Shown piece by piece: positions 17,675-26,285 of a DNA stretch of 64,000 nucleotides (the first letter of the stretch is position 1; each line of letters opens with the position of its first letter). The position numbers and the translations under genes were made by a program. This DNA is from Acidaminococcus massiliensis (GTDB taxonomy: Bacteria > Bacillota > Negativicutes > Acidaminococcales > Acidaminococcaceae). Below the pieces are notes generated by a model. It searched no databases. It was not told where the DNA came from and was given only the letters and a program-made list of their open reading frames with translations. The stretch covers positions 2,312,721 through 2,376,720 of the forward strand of contig NZ_LT608315.1 in NCBI RefSeq assembly GCF_900095825.1. The letters are read 5' to 3'.

Positions 17675-17706
17675 AAAGGGGTGTGAAAATATATTTTTCA
17701 CACCCC
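17675..17706 (-). terminator. Hairpin terminator upstream of pnp
   Basis: GGGGTGTGAAAA pairs with TTTTCACACCCC over 12 bp and is followed by TTTTATGG on the minus strand. Its stem resembles the terminal hairpin of the MITE-like repeats. Confidence 0.7.
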
Positions 17707-17779
17707 GGGCGCGGGCTTGGACAGCCATAACCAAAGATCCGTATGCTTTACACAAAACAGTTTTTTCACTTTTTCCAAC

Positions 17780-17813
17780 AAAAAAGATGTTGTCCGTAAA
17801 AAGTACGGACAAC
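17780..17813 (-). terminator. Terminator of the suf operon
   Basis: GTTGTCCGTA and TACGGACAAC form a 10-bp stem followed by ATCTTTTTTG on the minus strand, ~140 bases past sufU. Confidence 0.75.
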
Positions 17814-17904
17814 ACCTCTTTACCATTTAAATCTGTTTCTCCGGATGCATGAATGAGGTCATTTCGACAAGCATAGGAAAATTCCGTTGATTGCCGACGA
17901 GCCT

Positions 17905-17931
17905 GCGACTCACGGCCCGCGACCCGCAACC
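17905..17931. repeat. GACC-rich short intergenic repeat
   Basis: GCGACTCACGGCCCGCGACC and the following seven bases match, at 20 of 27 positions, the reverse complement of 48303-48329. Both sit beside a palindromic hairpin downstream of a gene. Confidence 0.5.
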
Positions 17932-17950
17932 GGTGCTGCGAAGCAGCACC

Positions 17951-18391
17951 TTATTTGTTCTCTTCCTTCTCCAAGGCATCCTTCAGGGTATGCCATGCCA
18001 GGACGGCGCATTTGACCCGGGCGGGCATGTTGGAGATGTTCTTCAGGGCGATGGCATCGTCCAATTCTTCCAGCTTGGCGTCATCGGTCTCTTCCCGCTT
18101 GATCATGGCCAGGAACAGATCCACCAGCCGAAGGGCTTCCTTCACCGATTTTCCCCGGATCAGGTCGATCATGATATCCGTGGAAGCCTGACTGATGGCA
18201 CAGCCGTGGCCGGTATAAGCCGCATCTTTGATGATTCCATCCTGGATATCCGCCTGGAGAGTGATGTCATCTCCGCAGCTGGGATTGTGGCCGTGTTCCT
18301 GGAGATTGTGGGGATCCAGCTCATGTTTGTTGGCCTGATCCTGGTTATGCTCCAGGATAATATCAGAGTACAGTTGGTTCATATCTTCCAT
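17951..18391 (-). CDS. sufU: Fe-S cluster assembly protein SufU
   Basis: SufU is the zinc-containing sulfur-transfer partner of SufS in Gram-positive-type SUF systems. The 146-residue product keeps the three conserved cysteines: NPSCGDD (~38-44), GHGCAISQAS (~61-70) and RVKCAVLAW (~125-133). The ~20-residue SufU insertion (LVDLFLAMIKREE) that separates it from IscU is also present. I choose the third of three in-frame ATGs (18391) because AGGTGA then has proper spacing. It is the last gene of sufCBDSU. Confidence 0.93.
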   Translation of the reverse strand: MEDMNQLYSDIILEHNQDQANKHELDPHNLQEHGHNPSCGDDITLQADIQDGIIKDAAYTGHGCAISQASTDIMIDLIRGKSVKEALRLVDLFLAMIKREETDDAKLEELDDAIALKNISNMPARVKCAVLAWHTLKDALEKEENK

Positions 18392-18410
18392 CATCATTCA
18401 CCTGTTTCCT

Positions 18411-19631
18411 TCAATCTTTGAAGCCCATGACTTTCCGGACTTCCGGCAGCTTGGACAGGAAATAATCCACTTCCTCCAGGGTATTGTAGATGTAGAAGCT
18501 GACCCGGTTGGAGGCTTCCACATGGAGATGGGCCCCCAGAGGCTGGGCACAGTGATGGCCGCTGCGGATGGCAATGCCGTAGCTGTCCAGGATGGTAGCC
18601 GCATCGTGGGGATGGACCCCGTCGATGGTAAAAGAGATCACCCCGGTCTTTTCAGAAGGATCCGTAGACCCCAGGATGTGGATATGAGGGAGCTTCAGCA
18701 TCCCTTCCAGGCAATGTTTGGTGAGTTCATGTTCGTGTTCTTCCACCTGGTCCATGCCGATGTCGTTCAGGTAATCCACCGCTGCATGGAGGGCCACTGC
18801 TCCTTCCACGTTCTGGGAACCAGCTTCGAACTTATAAGGCAGTTCATTGAAGCTGGTGGTCTGTTCCTGGACGTATTCGATCATGTCCCCGCCCAGCAGG
18901 AAAGGTTCCATATCTTCCAGCAGGGCTTTCTTCCCGTAGACCACCCCGGTGCCAGTGGACCCCAGCATCTTGTGGCCGGAGAACACATAGAAATCGCAGT
19001 CCAGATCCTGGACATCAGTCTTCATATGAGGCGTGGACTGGGCGCCGTCCACGATGGCAATGGCTCCCACTTGATGGGCCCGTTCCACCAGTTCCTTCAC
19101 CGGCCGTTTCATTCCCAACACATTGCTCACCGCAGCAAAGGATACGATCTTGGTCCGGCTGTCGATTTTAGCAAGGTCTTCTTCCGTAAAGTGCCCCGTC
19201 TCATCCAGGTACATATAGACCAATTCCGCGCCGGTCTTCTGGCAGGCTCTCTGCCAGGGCACCAGGTTGGAATGGTGTTCGGAAATGGGGATCACCACTT
19301 TGTCGCCTTTTTGCAGATGGGTTTCCCCATAGCTCCGGGCAATCAGGTTCAGCCCTTCGGTGGAGTTCCGCACAAAGATCACTTCTTCGAAATGCTTGGC
19401 GTTGATGAACTTCCGCACCGCTTCCCGGGCTTCGTCATACAGCTCCCCTGCCTCGATGGACAGCACATGGGCCCCCCGGTGGGGGTTCCCATTGTGATGT
19501 TCCAGCAGGTCCACCATGGCGTGGATCACCTGATAGGGCTTCTGGGTAGTGGCAGCATTATCCAGATACACCAATTGATGTCCGTTATGGACTTTAGTCA
19601 AGATGGGGAAATCTCTGCGTACATTTATCAT
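18411..19631 (-). CDS. sufS: Cysteine desulfurase SufS
   Basis: SufS is the PLP enzyme that removes sulfur from cysteine as a persulfide and passes it to SufU. The ~406-residue product begins MINVRRDFPIL and contains YLDNAATTQKP, the PLP-lysine motif YVFSGHKMLGSTGTG (~220-235) and the active cysteine in RSGHHCAQPL (~360-369). I start at the ATG at 19631, preceded by AGAAAGGAA. The frame upstream belongs to the sufD 3' end, which overlaps this gene by 38 bases, so expression of the two is likely coupled. Confidence 0.95.
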   Translation of the reverse strand: MINVRRDFPILTKVHNGHQLVYLDNAATTQKPYQVIHAMVDLLEHHNGNPHRGAHVLSIEAGELYDEAREAVRKFINAKHFEEVIFVRNSTEGLNLIARSYGETHLQKGDKVVIPISEHHSNLVPWQRACQKTGAELVYMYLDETGHFTEEDLAKIDSRTKIVSFAAVSNVLGMKRPVKELVERAHQVGAIAIVDGAQSTPHMKTDVQDLDCDFYVFSGHKMLGSTGTGVVYGKKALLEDMEPFLLGGDMIEYVQEQTTSFNELPYKFEAGSQNVEGAVALHAAVDYLNDIGMDQVEEHEHELTKHCLEGMLKLPHIHILGSTDPSEKTGVISFTIDGVHPHDAATILDSYGIAIRSGHHCAQPLGAHLHVEASNRVSFYIYNTLEEVDYFLSKLPEVRKVMGFKD

Positions 19632-20721
19632 GGCAATTTCCTTTCTGGTGGCAGAACTGCATTTTCGTCCGTACAGCCTGGAGCGCCCTGTTTTCCAGAT
19701 TTTCATCTCCCAGCTGGTCGATGACCGGCCGGATATTGCTTTCCACGATGATCAGCTGGGCTCCAGCTTCATTGAAGCCCCGGCTCATCAAATAGAACAG
19801 CATGTCCTGGTCGATCTGACCGGAACTGGAAGCATGGTTGCCCACCACATCGTCTTCCTTGCACAGGAGCAGAGGAACTGAAATGGAATGGACCCCTTTG
19901 TTCAGCAGCAGGCACACATCGGATTCGTTGCCCACTGCCTTTTTCCCGCCCCGGAGGAAATCAATGGTCCCCCGGAAATATTTCTTGCTGGTCCCCATCA
20001 GGGCGCCAGTGGTCAGGATATCCGTATCGGTTTTGCATCCCTTGGTGGGAACCCAGTAAGAATAGTCAAACAGCTGGTCATCACTGCCCAGGTACATGGA
20101 AGCGCTTTTGAACTGGGCCTCATCATGGTCCAGATCCGTCCGCACATATACCAAGTTCTGATGGCCGCCCACTTCAGCGCTGACGAATTTTACCTGGGCT
20201 TCTTTCCCTTCCCGGGTCAGCCGCTGGTCGATGTGCCGGACCTTTTCTCCGTGGATCTGGACTTTGCTGATGGTCACCTGGGCCCCGTCCCCTGCATCCA
20301 CATACTGGAGCAGGTTCACCAGCCCATTTTCCGCATCACCGTCAAAGAGTTCGTACACATGGAGCCGGCTGTCCTTGCCAGCCTGGAGCTTCAGCTGACC
20401 CACCAGCCGAGGCGCCTCTTCCGTCACCGTGTAGGTGATCCACACAGAGGCTTCTTCTCCTTCGGGCACCGTCACCCTGCAGTTTATATTGCCGCCCTTT
20501 TGGGCCTGGGCCAGGGCTTCCCGGCTGGCTCCCTGGAAATCTCCCAGATCCGGCAGCCCATTCCCTTCGTAGGTTTCCACTTGGGCGGAACCTTCCTGGC
20601 GTACAGCCAGTTCCACCGGCTGCAGTTCTTGGGTTTCCAGAGGATCCAGTTCCAGATGGTTCACTTTCATCCACCGGAAGGTGGGACGCGGAAGTTCATT
20701 GAATTGTTCTTTGGTCATCAT
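19594..20721 (-). CDS. sufD: SUF scaffold protein SufD
   Basis: SufD combines with SufB and SufC into the SufBC2D scaffold that builds Fe-S clusters. The 375-residue product shows the SUFBD beta-helix core, with VSAEVGGHQNLVYVRTDLDHDEAQFKSASM, split here only by the reading, and the C-terminal NHASSSGQIDQDMLFYLMSRGFNEAGAQ-type segment, where the conserved His and the LMSRG motif lie. GGGAGG is upstream of the start. The last residues (DKCTQRFPHLD) run into sufS because the reading frames overlap by 38 bases. Confidence 0.92.
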   Translation of the reverse strand: MMTKEQFNELPRPTFRWMKVNHLELDPLETQELQPVELAVRQEGSAQVETYEGNGLPDLGDFQGASREALAQAQKGGNINCRVTVPEGEEASVWITYTVTEEAPRLVGQLKLQAGKDSRLHVYELFDGDAENGLVNLLQYVDAGDGAQVTISKVQIHGEKVRHIDQRLTREGKEAQVKFVSAEVGGHQNLVYVRTDLDHDEAQFKSASMYLGSDDQLFDYSYWVPTKGCKTDTDILTTGALMGTSKKYFRGTIDFLRGGKKAVGNESDVCLLLNKGVHSISVPLLLCKEDDVVGNHASSSGQIDQDMLFYLMSRGFNEAGAQLIIVESNIRPVIDQLGDENLENRALQAVRTKMQFCHQKGNCHDKCTQRFPHLD

Positions 20722-20735
20722 TCTCCGCCTCCCTT

Positions 20736-22202
20736 TTACATGGAACCTTTCAGTTCCAGATTGATCAGATTGTTCATTTCCACTGCATATTCCAAAGGCA
20801 GTGCCTTGGAAACAGGATCCACAAAGCCCCGTACCAGCATGGCCCGGGCTTCGTCCTCGCTGAGGCCCCGGCTCATCAGATAGAAGATGGCTTCATCGGA
20901 GATCCGGCCGATCTTGGCTTCATGGCCCAGATCCACATTGTCGTTCTTGATCACGATGGCTGGGATGGTATCGGACTGGGACTGTTCATCCAGCATCAGG
21001 GATTCGCAGCTGACGTTGGATTTGGACCCTTCCGCACATTCGTTGATCACCACGCTGCCCCGGTAGATGCACACCCCGCCGTCCTTAGAAATGGATTTGG
21101 AATTGATGTTGCTGGTGGTGTGGGGAGCATTGTGGACCACCTTGGACCCGGTGTCCAGGTACTGGCCCTTGCCGGCAAAGGTGACCCCGGTGAATTCACA
21201 GTGGGCCCCTTCCCCGTTGAGGATGCTCATGGGGTACAGGCAAGAGGTGTGGGACCCGAAGGACCCGGTGACCCAGTTGATGGTACCGTTCTTCCCTACG
21301 ATGGCCCGCTTGGTGTTCATGTTGTACATATTCTTGGACCAGTTTTCGATGGTGGAATAGGTCAAAGTGGCGTCATCTCCGATGAACAGTTCCACCGCCC
21401 CGGCGTGGAGGTTGGCCACGTTGTACTTGGGGGCGGAACAGCCCTCGATGAAATGGACCTTGGCTCCCTTTTCCACAATGATCATGGTGTGTTCGAACTG
21501 ACCAGCTCCCGGTGCGTTCAGCCGGAAATAGCTCTGGAGGGGAATGGATACATCCACCCCTTCCGGCACATAGACGAAGGAGCCGCCGGACCATACCGCT
21601 CCGTGGAGGGCGGCGAACTTATGGTCCGTAGGAGGGATCAGCTTCATGAAATGCTTCCGTACGATGTCTTCGTACTTTTTCACCGCCGTATCGAAGTCGG
21701 TGTAGATGACTCCCTGCTTCACCAGTTCATCCTGGATGCTGTGGTACACCACTTCAGAATCATACTGGGCACCCACCCCGGCCAGGGAAGTCTTTTCGGC
21801 TTCCGGGATCCCCAAACGGTCGAAGGTATCTTTGATGTCTTCGGGCAGGTCGTTCCAGTTGGCGCTCATCCGGGCATTGGGGCGCACGTAAGTGACGATG
21901 TTGGCCATGTCCAGACCGCTGATATCCGGACCCCATACCGGATAGGGAATCTGGTAATAAAGGTCCAGGGATTTCAGCCGGGCGTCCAGCATCCATTTGG
22001 GTTCGTCCTTCTTGGCAGAGATTTCCCGGACCACATCCGGGGTCAGCCCTGCTTCTGTCTTGTATTCATGGTTGGAAGCCTTCTTGAAATCGTACATGTT
22101 GCTGAAATCAGTCAACGCGTCGATGGTCTTCCGTTCTTTCTGCAGTTTCTGTTCGTCAGCCGCGGTTTCCCGGGCCAGCGCTGCGTTCTTTTCTTCCGTC
22201 AT
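20736..22202 (-). CDS. sufB: SUF scaffold protein SufB
   Basis: SufB is the main cluster-assembly subunit of the SUF scaffold. The ~488-residue product contains the long SUFBD domain with NMNTKRAIVGKNGTINWVTG, the conserved CSAPKYNVANLHAG region and the C-terminal GRISDEAIFYLMSRGLSEDEA. The Cys likely to receive the persulfide is in SNVSCESLML (~res 400). I take the ATG at 22202, with GGGTGA at the right spacing; a GTG at 22211 is possible. It lies between sufC and sufD, as in most SUF operons. Confidence 0.96.
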   Translation of the reverse strand: MTEEKNAALARETAADEQKLQKERKTIDALTDFSNMYDFKKASNHEYKTEAGLTPDVVREISAKKDEPKWMLDARLKSLDLYYQIPYPVWGPDISGLDMANIVTYVRPNARMSANWNDLPEDIKDTFDRLGIPEAEKTSLAGVGAQYDSEVVYHSIQDELVKQGVIYTDFDTAVKKYEDIVRKHFMKLIPPTDHKFAALHGAVWSGGSFVYVPEGVDVSIPLQSYFRLNAPGAGQFEHTMIIVEKGAKVHFIEGCSAPKYNVANLHAGAVELFIGDDATLTYSTIENWSKNMYNMNTKRAIVGKNGTINWVTGSFGSHTSCLYPMSILNGEGAHCEFTGVTFAGKGQYLDTGSKVVHNAPHTTSNINSKSISKDGGVCIYRGSVVINECAEGSKSNVSCESLMLDEQSQSDTIPAIVIKNDNVDLGHEAKIGRISDEAIFYLMSRGLSEDEARAMLVRGFVDPVSKALPLEYAVEMNNLINLELKGSM

Positions 22203-22218
22203 TGTGCTCACCCGCCCG

Positions 22219-22956
22219 TTATTTCTTGTAAGCGTCGTAGCCGTTGGCTTCGATTTCCTGGATCAGGGAAGCATCTCCGGTCTTGACGATCCGGCCGTTG
22301 ATCAGCACATGGACCACGTCCGGATGGAGCTTCTGGAGGATCTCACTGTGGTGGGTGATGATCAGCAGGGAATTGTTCTCGTTGTGGTATTTGTTCACTG
22401 CTTGGGAAACAATCCGCACTGCATCCACATCCAGGCCGGAATCGATTTCGTCCAGCAAAGTCAGTTTCGGTTCCAGCATGCACATCTGGAGGATTTCATT
22501 CTTTTTCCGTTCCCCGCCGGAAAAACCGTCATTCACATACCGGTCTGCATAACTCCGATCCATGGACAGGGCGTCCATTTCCTGATGGAGTTTTTTCCGA
22601 AAGGGCATGATCCGCTGTTTTTCTCCGGAAATGGTGCCCTTGGCATTGCGGATGAAGTTTTCCACCGTGATTCCCTGGACGGAGATGGGGGCCTGGAAGG
22701 CCATGAAGATCCCTGCCTTGGCTCTTTCATTCACCGGTTCGTGGGTGATTTCCTTGCCTTCGAAATAAATGTGGCCTTCGGTCACAACGTATTTGGGGTT
22801 GCCCATAATGGTGTTGAACAGGGTGGATTTGCCGGCACCATTGGAGCCCATGATTACATGGGTCTCGCCTTTGTTGATGACCAGATCCAGTCCCTTCAGG
22901 ATTTCCTTACCCTCTACGGCAACTTTCAATCCTTCCACGCGTAATAATTCACTCAT
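22219..22956 (-). CDS. sufC: SUF ATPase SufC
   Basis: SufC is the ABC-type ATPase that powers conformational change of SufBD. The 245-residue product has Walker A GSNGAGKST (~35-43), the signature SGGERKKNEILQM (~144-156) and Walker B LTLLDEIDSGLD (~163-174), then the H-loop TH of ITHHSEIL. The start at 22956 has TAGGAGAGG upstream; a longer open frame to 23049 is untranslated leader. First gene of the suf operon. Confidence 0.96.
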   Translation of the reverse strand: MSELLRVEGLKVAVEGKEILKGLDLVINKGETHVIMGSNGAGKSTLFNTIMGNPKYVVTEGHIYFEGKEITHEPVNERAKAGIFMAFQAPISVQGITVENFIRNAKGTISGEKQRIMPFRKKLHQEMDALSMDRSYADRYVNDGFSGGERKKNEILQMCMLEPKLTLLDEIDSGLDVDAVRIVSQAVNKYHNENNSLLIITHHSEILQKLHPDVVHVLINGRIVKTGDASLIQEIEANGYDAYKK

Positions 22957-23138
22957 ACTAACCTCTCCTACCCACGGGCCCTTCAATGCCCGTGTACTGA
23001 AATGAAATCTTGTGCTGTATCTTACCGCTCCGGATCCCCTCCTGCGCAAAGGATCAGGGACCGTGGGGAAATAAGAAAATGGACCAGGATTTCCGGTTCT
23101 ACTGTAATCAAAAAATATTCACCTGAAATCCTTTCCCT

Positions 23139-23167
23139 ATTATAAATGATTTTCTCCAGTTCCACAA
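23139..23167 (-). promoter_or_regulatory. Candidate suf operon promoter
   Basis: On the minus strand, TTGTGG (23167-23162) and TATAAT (23144-23139) are separated by 17 bases, in an AT-rich stretch ~180 bases upstream of sufC. Confidence 0.5.
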
Positions 23168-23232
23168 TATATCATAGTGCAAACAGGGGAATTTTTTTGG
23201 ATTTTTGGAAAGGTTTTTGTTACGGGTGAAAC

Positions 23233-23504
23233 AAAAAAAAGGTGTGAAAAAATTCACACCCCCGGTCACTGGTCTCTTGTCACTGGTCACTGGTCACTGG
23301 ACGAAGGAAGGCAGCCAGGCTGCGGCTGCCTTTCATTGTATGATGCTGGCTCGGACGCGCCTTCGGCTTGTCCTTGCCTCTCCAGAATAACTTAAGACAA
23401 GCAACGGAAGAAAAGAAAAGCACAATCCTGTTTTTTATTCATAAGAACCCGTCAGCCACGGGTTCTTTCCATAGGCTAGTGACCAGTGACCGTTGACCAG
23501 TGAC
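23233..23504 (-). repeat. MITE-like intergenic repeat, copy B (inverted)
   Basis: Read on the minus strand this is nearly the same sequence as copy A at 15261-15526, with a few substitutions and one extra 7-bp TCACTGG unit in one arm (arms 23476-23504 and 23265-23300). The internal hairpins and the terminal GGTGTGAA/TTCACACC hairpin with its T-run are conserved. The conservation of stems with some loop changes suggests recent spread or selection on structure. Confidence 0.8.
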
Positions 23505-23512
23505 AAAAAAAT

Positions 23513-23541
23513 AGGGGCTGTTGCATATGCAACAGCCCCCA
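23513..23541 (-). terminator. gntP terminator
   Basis: The palindrome GGGGCTGTTGCATATGCAAC, continuing AGCCCC, is followed on the minus strand by TATTTTTTTG. Related palindromes follow several other genes in the window. Confidence 0.75.
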
Positions 23542-23546
23542 GTTGC

Positions 23547-24947
23547 TTACCCCAGAATCAGATACAGAATATACACATTGATCATGGCGGCGATGCCGGT
23601 GACCAGGGTTCCCATGGTCTGGGCCCGGTAGCCGTCCTGGACTTCCATGTCCCCGAAGTTGGTAACCACCCAGAAATAGGAGTCATTGGCATGGGAGACC
23701 GTCATGGCCCCGGCCCCAATGGCGATGACCGTGATGGCTGCCAGCATAGGGGTCCCCAGTCCCAAGGTCCCCATGAGGGGTGCCATGATCCCGGCCGTAG
23801 TGGTAATGGCCACAGTGGAAGATCCCTGGGCCGTCTTCAGGATGGCGGACAGCAGGAAGGGGAAGAAGATCCCCAGGCTGGCCAAGGTATTGGAATTTTC
23901 CTTGATGAACGCCACCATACTGGTAGAAGCGATGACTTTCCCCAATACGCCCCCAGCGGCCGTGATGAACAGGATGGGCCCTACCACTTTCAGGGTTTCA
24001 TCGGTGATTTCATAGAAAGCTTTCATCTTGTCCGGTACGGTGCTCTGCATCAACACCAGGATCCCCAGGATCACCCCTACGCTGATGGCGATGATGGGGG
24101 TACCCAAAAAGGTGATGATGTCTGTTTTGGTCCCGGCCATAGCCATAGCGCTGGACAGACCCATAAGGATGATGGGGACGATGATGGGGGCGAAGCTCAT
24201 GAAAGCACTGGGCAGCTGGCCGTAACTCTTGATCAGTTCTTCATAAGTCTGCTGGGTTTCTTCCGGCGCAGCACTTTCTGCCTGTTCTTCCTTGGATTTC
24301 ACTTTGGTCCCGATATAATTGGCATAAAAATAGGCAGCGATCATAGGCAGGATGGAAGAAGCGGCCCCCAGGCCGATGACCAGGATCAGATTGGGTTCCA
24401 GCCCCATCCCTTCATAAATGGTGTTGGCGGCGGCAATAGGCCCAGGCGTGGGGGGAATGAAACAGTGGGAAATATACAGTCCCATGGACATGGCCACAGC
24501 CGTGGCTACAGCAGAACAGTGGGTCCGGCGGACCAGCGCCTTCCGGATGGGGTTCAGGATGACGAACCCGCTGTCGCAGAACACGGGAATGGACACGATC
24601 CACCCCATGATCAATACAGCCAGGCTGGTGTTATTCTTCCCTACCAGACGGACCACGCAGTCGGCCATTTTCAGGGCCGCCCCGGTCTTTTCCAGCAGAG
24701 TCCCGATCAAAGCCCCCATGATGATCACGATCCCGATGCTGGTGAACGTCCCGGCGAACCCGGCACTGACTACATCGGCGATTCCCAATACTTTCCCGTG
24801 CTTCACCAGAGGGATCCCGCCGATCAGGCCGAAGATCACAGAAACCCCCAGGATAGCCAGGAAAGGATGGATCCGGAATTTTGAAATGGCTACGATCATA
24901 ATGATGATGGCAATCACAAACGCAAAAATCAAAGGTAAGCCAGTCAT
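23547..24947 (-). CDS. GntP family gluconate/hydroxyacid:H+ permease
   Basis: GntP-family transporters import gluconate and related sugar acids or hydroxyacids. The 466-residue product has 12-14 predicted membrane helices from LPLIFAFVIAIIIMIVAIS onward. Family motifs include VIFGLIGGIPL, GWIVSIPVFCDSGFVIL (~125-141) and the loop CFIPPTPGPIAAAN (~174-187). The ATG at 24947 follows AGGGA by 10 bases. It is divergent from a WYL-domain regulator across ~195 bp containing two palindromes, which suggests direct regulation. The exact substrate cannot be read from sequence. Confidence 0.9.
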   Translation of the reverse strand: MTGLPLIFAFVIAIIIMIVAISKFRIHPFLAILGVSVIFGLIGGIPLVKHGKVLGIADVVSAGFAGTFTSIGIVIIMGALIGTLLEKTGAALKMADCVVRLVGKNNTSLAVLIMGWIVSIPVFCDSGFVILNPIRKALVRRTHCSAVATAVAMSMGLYISHCFIPPTPGPIAAANTIYEGMGLEPNLILVIGLGAASSILPMIAAYFYANYIGTKVKSKEEQAESAAPEETQQTYEELIKSYGQLPSAFMSFAPIIVPIILMGLSSAMAMAGTKTDIITFLGTPIIAISVGVILGILVLMQSTVPDKMKAFYEITDETLKVVGPILFITAAGGVLGKVIASTSMVAFIKENSNTLASLGIFFPFLLSAILKTAQGSSTVAITTTAGIMAPLMGTLGLGTPMLAAITVIAIGAGAMTVSHANDSYFWVVTNFGDMEVQDGYRAQTMGTLVTGIAAMINVYILYLILG

Positions 24948-25000
24948 TTTCCACACATCCCTTCATAAACATTTTGATTGCGGCCTTTTGATTTGCAGCT

Positions 25001-25048
25001 AATAGTATACGCTATTTTCGAAGAAAGTAAACTATATTTTTTATATAG
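25001..25048. promoter_or_regulatory. Two palindromes in the gntP/WYL divergent region
   Basis: AATAGTATACGCTATT (25001-25016) and CTATATTTTTTATATAG (25032-25048) are inverted repeats 15 bases apart, midway between the divergent starts. They are plausible operators for the WYL regulator. Confidence 0.45.
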
Positions 25049-25142
25049 CTTCCATCAATTTTCCTCTGGTCAGGTGTTCCTTTTTCTTCCGGAACAGGAT
25101 ATCATAAAGGAAAAAACCATATCTTACCCTGAGGAGGCTGCC

Positions 25143-26135
25143 ATGACCAAAGGAATCAATCAAAAACTGAAGATGCTGTACCTGGAGAAGATCTTCCAGC
25201 GGGAAACCGATGATGAACATGGTCTCACCCTGCAGGAAATCACGGAACGGCTGAACAAGGATGGGGTCAATGCAGACCGGAAGACCCTTTACAGCGATTT
25301 TGCGGAGCTGAAGAAATACGGTCTGGATATCATCAGTTCCAACGGCGGACGGAACTGCACCTACCATCTGGGAAATCGGGAGTTCGAGCTGGCCGAGCTG
25401 AAGCTCTTGGTGGATTCCGTCCAGGCGGCCCGCTTCATCCCGGATAAAAAATCCCACAGTCTCATCGGAAAGCTGGAAAAACTAGTCAGCCGGGAACAGG
25501 GCAAGAGCCTCCAGCGCCAGGTGCTCATCGCCGGCCGGGTGAAGACTCTGAACCGCTCCGTCTATCTGACGGTGGACAAACTCCACCAGGCCATCAATGC
25601 AGGGGTACAGGTCCGTTTCCACTATACCCGCTGGAACATCAACAAAGAACTGGTCCCCCGCAACAACGGGAATTGGTTCCAGGTCAGTCCCTGGCTGATG
25701 ATCCTGTCCGATGAAAACTACTATCTGGCGGCTTACTATGAAAAAGCCGGGGAGATCCGCCATTATCGGGTAGACAAGATCAAGGATCTGCAGCTGCTGC
25801 AGGATCTGCCCCGAGAAGGAGAAGCTGCCTTCCGGAAACTGGACATCCCCCAGTACGCCAACATCCATTTCGGCATGTTCAATGGGGAACAGACGGAAGT
25901 GGAGCTGAAAGTCCAGAATGAAAAAGTAGGCATTTTCATCGATCGGTTCGGCAAAGATATCATGCTGATCCCCCAGGGGCCCGATACCGTCTCCCTGACC
26001 GTAAAAGTGGATGTCAGCGACCAGTTCCTGGGCTGGATCATGGCCCTGGGAGAAGGCGTGGAAATCTGCAGCCCGGAATGGGTCCGGGAAAAAATGGTCC
26101 AGGAAGCCCGGCGGATTTTGCAGGTGTATAAATAG
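25143..26135 (+). CDS. WYL-domain transcriptional regulator
   Basis: Proteins with an N-terminal winged HTH and a WYL domain are ligand-sensing regulators. This 330-residue protein has an HTH_11-like N-terminus (LTLQEITERLNKDGVNADRKTLYSDFAELKKYG, here quoted in two halves around residue 40). A helical linker follows, and then the WYL domain (~140-230) with VSPWLMILSDENYYLAAY, where PWLM-YLAAY replaces the eponymous Trp-Tyr-Leu, and HYRVDKIKDL. The C-terminal WCX-like extension ends at Lys330. The ATG at 25143 follows GAGGAGG. Placement opposite gntP suggests it controls that permease; its ligand may be the transported acid. Confidence 0.88.
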   Translation: MTKGINQKLKMLYLEKIFQRETDDEHGLTLQEITERLNKDGVNADRKTLYSDFAELKKYGLDIISSNGGRNCTYHLGNREFELAELKLLVDSVQAARFIPDKKSHSLIGKLEKLVSREQGKSLQRQVLIAGRVKTLNRSVYLTVDKLHQAINAGVQVRFHYTRWNINKELVPRNNGNWFQVSPWLMILSDENYYLAAYYEKAGEIRHYRVDKIKDLQLLQDLPREGEAAFRKLDIPQYANIHFGMFNGEQTEVELKVQNEKVGIFIDRFGKDIMLIPQGPDTVSLTVKVDVSDQFLGWIMALGEGVEICSPEWVREKMVQEARRILQVYK

Positions 26136-26230
26136 AAGGGGGGGTGTTGCATAGGCAACGGCCTCTGCCAGTGCTCAGGTTTCAACGGCTAACTACACAA
26201 GGAATCCAGCAAAGCTGGTATTGAATATAG

Positions 26231-26285
26231 AAAAGATGTGAAAGATGCCATGTCTATTTCTAGCGGGTCATCTTCCACATCTTTT
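26231..26285. terminator. Terminator between the WYL gene and the NCS1 permease
   Basis: AAAAGATGTG plus AAAGATG pair with CATCTTCCACATCTTTT across ~20 bases of loop, with T-runs on both strands. It fits the 3' ends of both convergent genes. Confidence 0.65.

Larger units (their letters stand above)
17601..17950. other. Non-coding interval between pnp and sufU
   Basis: This 350-bp stretch has no convincing gene. It contains a possible pnp -10 box (TATAAT, minus strand, 17648-17643), two minus-strand terminators, a 27-bp GACC-rich repeat, and a short GGTGCTGC-TTC-GCAGCACC hairpin near 17932-17950. A 94-codon open frame that crosses the hairpins is not protein-like. Confidence 0.6.
22957..23546. 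other. Intergenic region between suf and gntP
   Basis: The 590 bp hold the suf leader and a candidate promoter, then the inverted copy B of the MITE-like repeat and the gntP terminator. I see no gene and no recognisable riboswitch. A leader of roughly 180 bases before sufC leaves room for regulation by an Fe-S sensor, but I cannot point to a defined operator. Confidence 0.6.

Noticed and set aside
15342..17675. 777-codon plus-strand ORF opposite pnp
   Set aside because: It is a shadow of pnp, low-complexity and His/Gly/Phe-rich, and it runs through repeat copy A.
17645..17929. 94-codon minus-strand ORF between pnp and sufU
   Set aside because: It translates through two terminator hairpins and a short repeat, with no ribosome site at its start.
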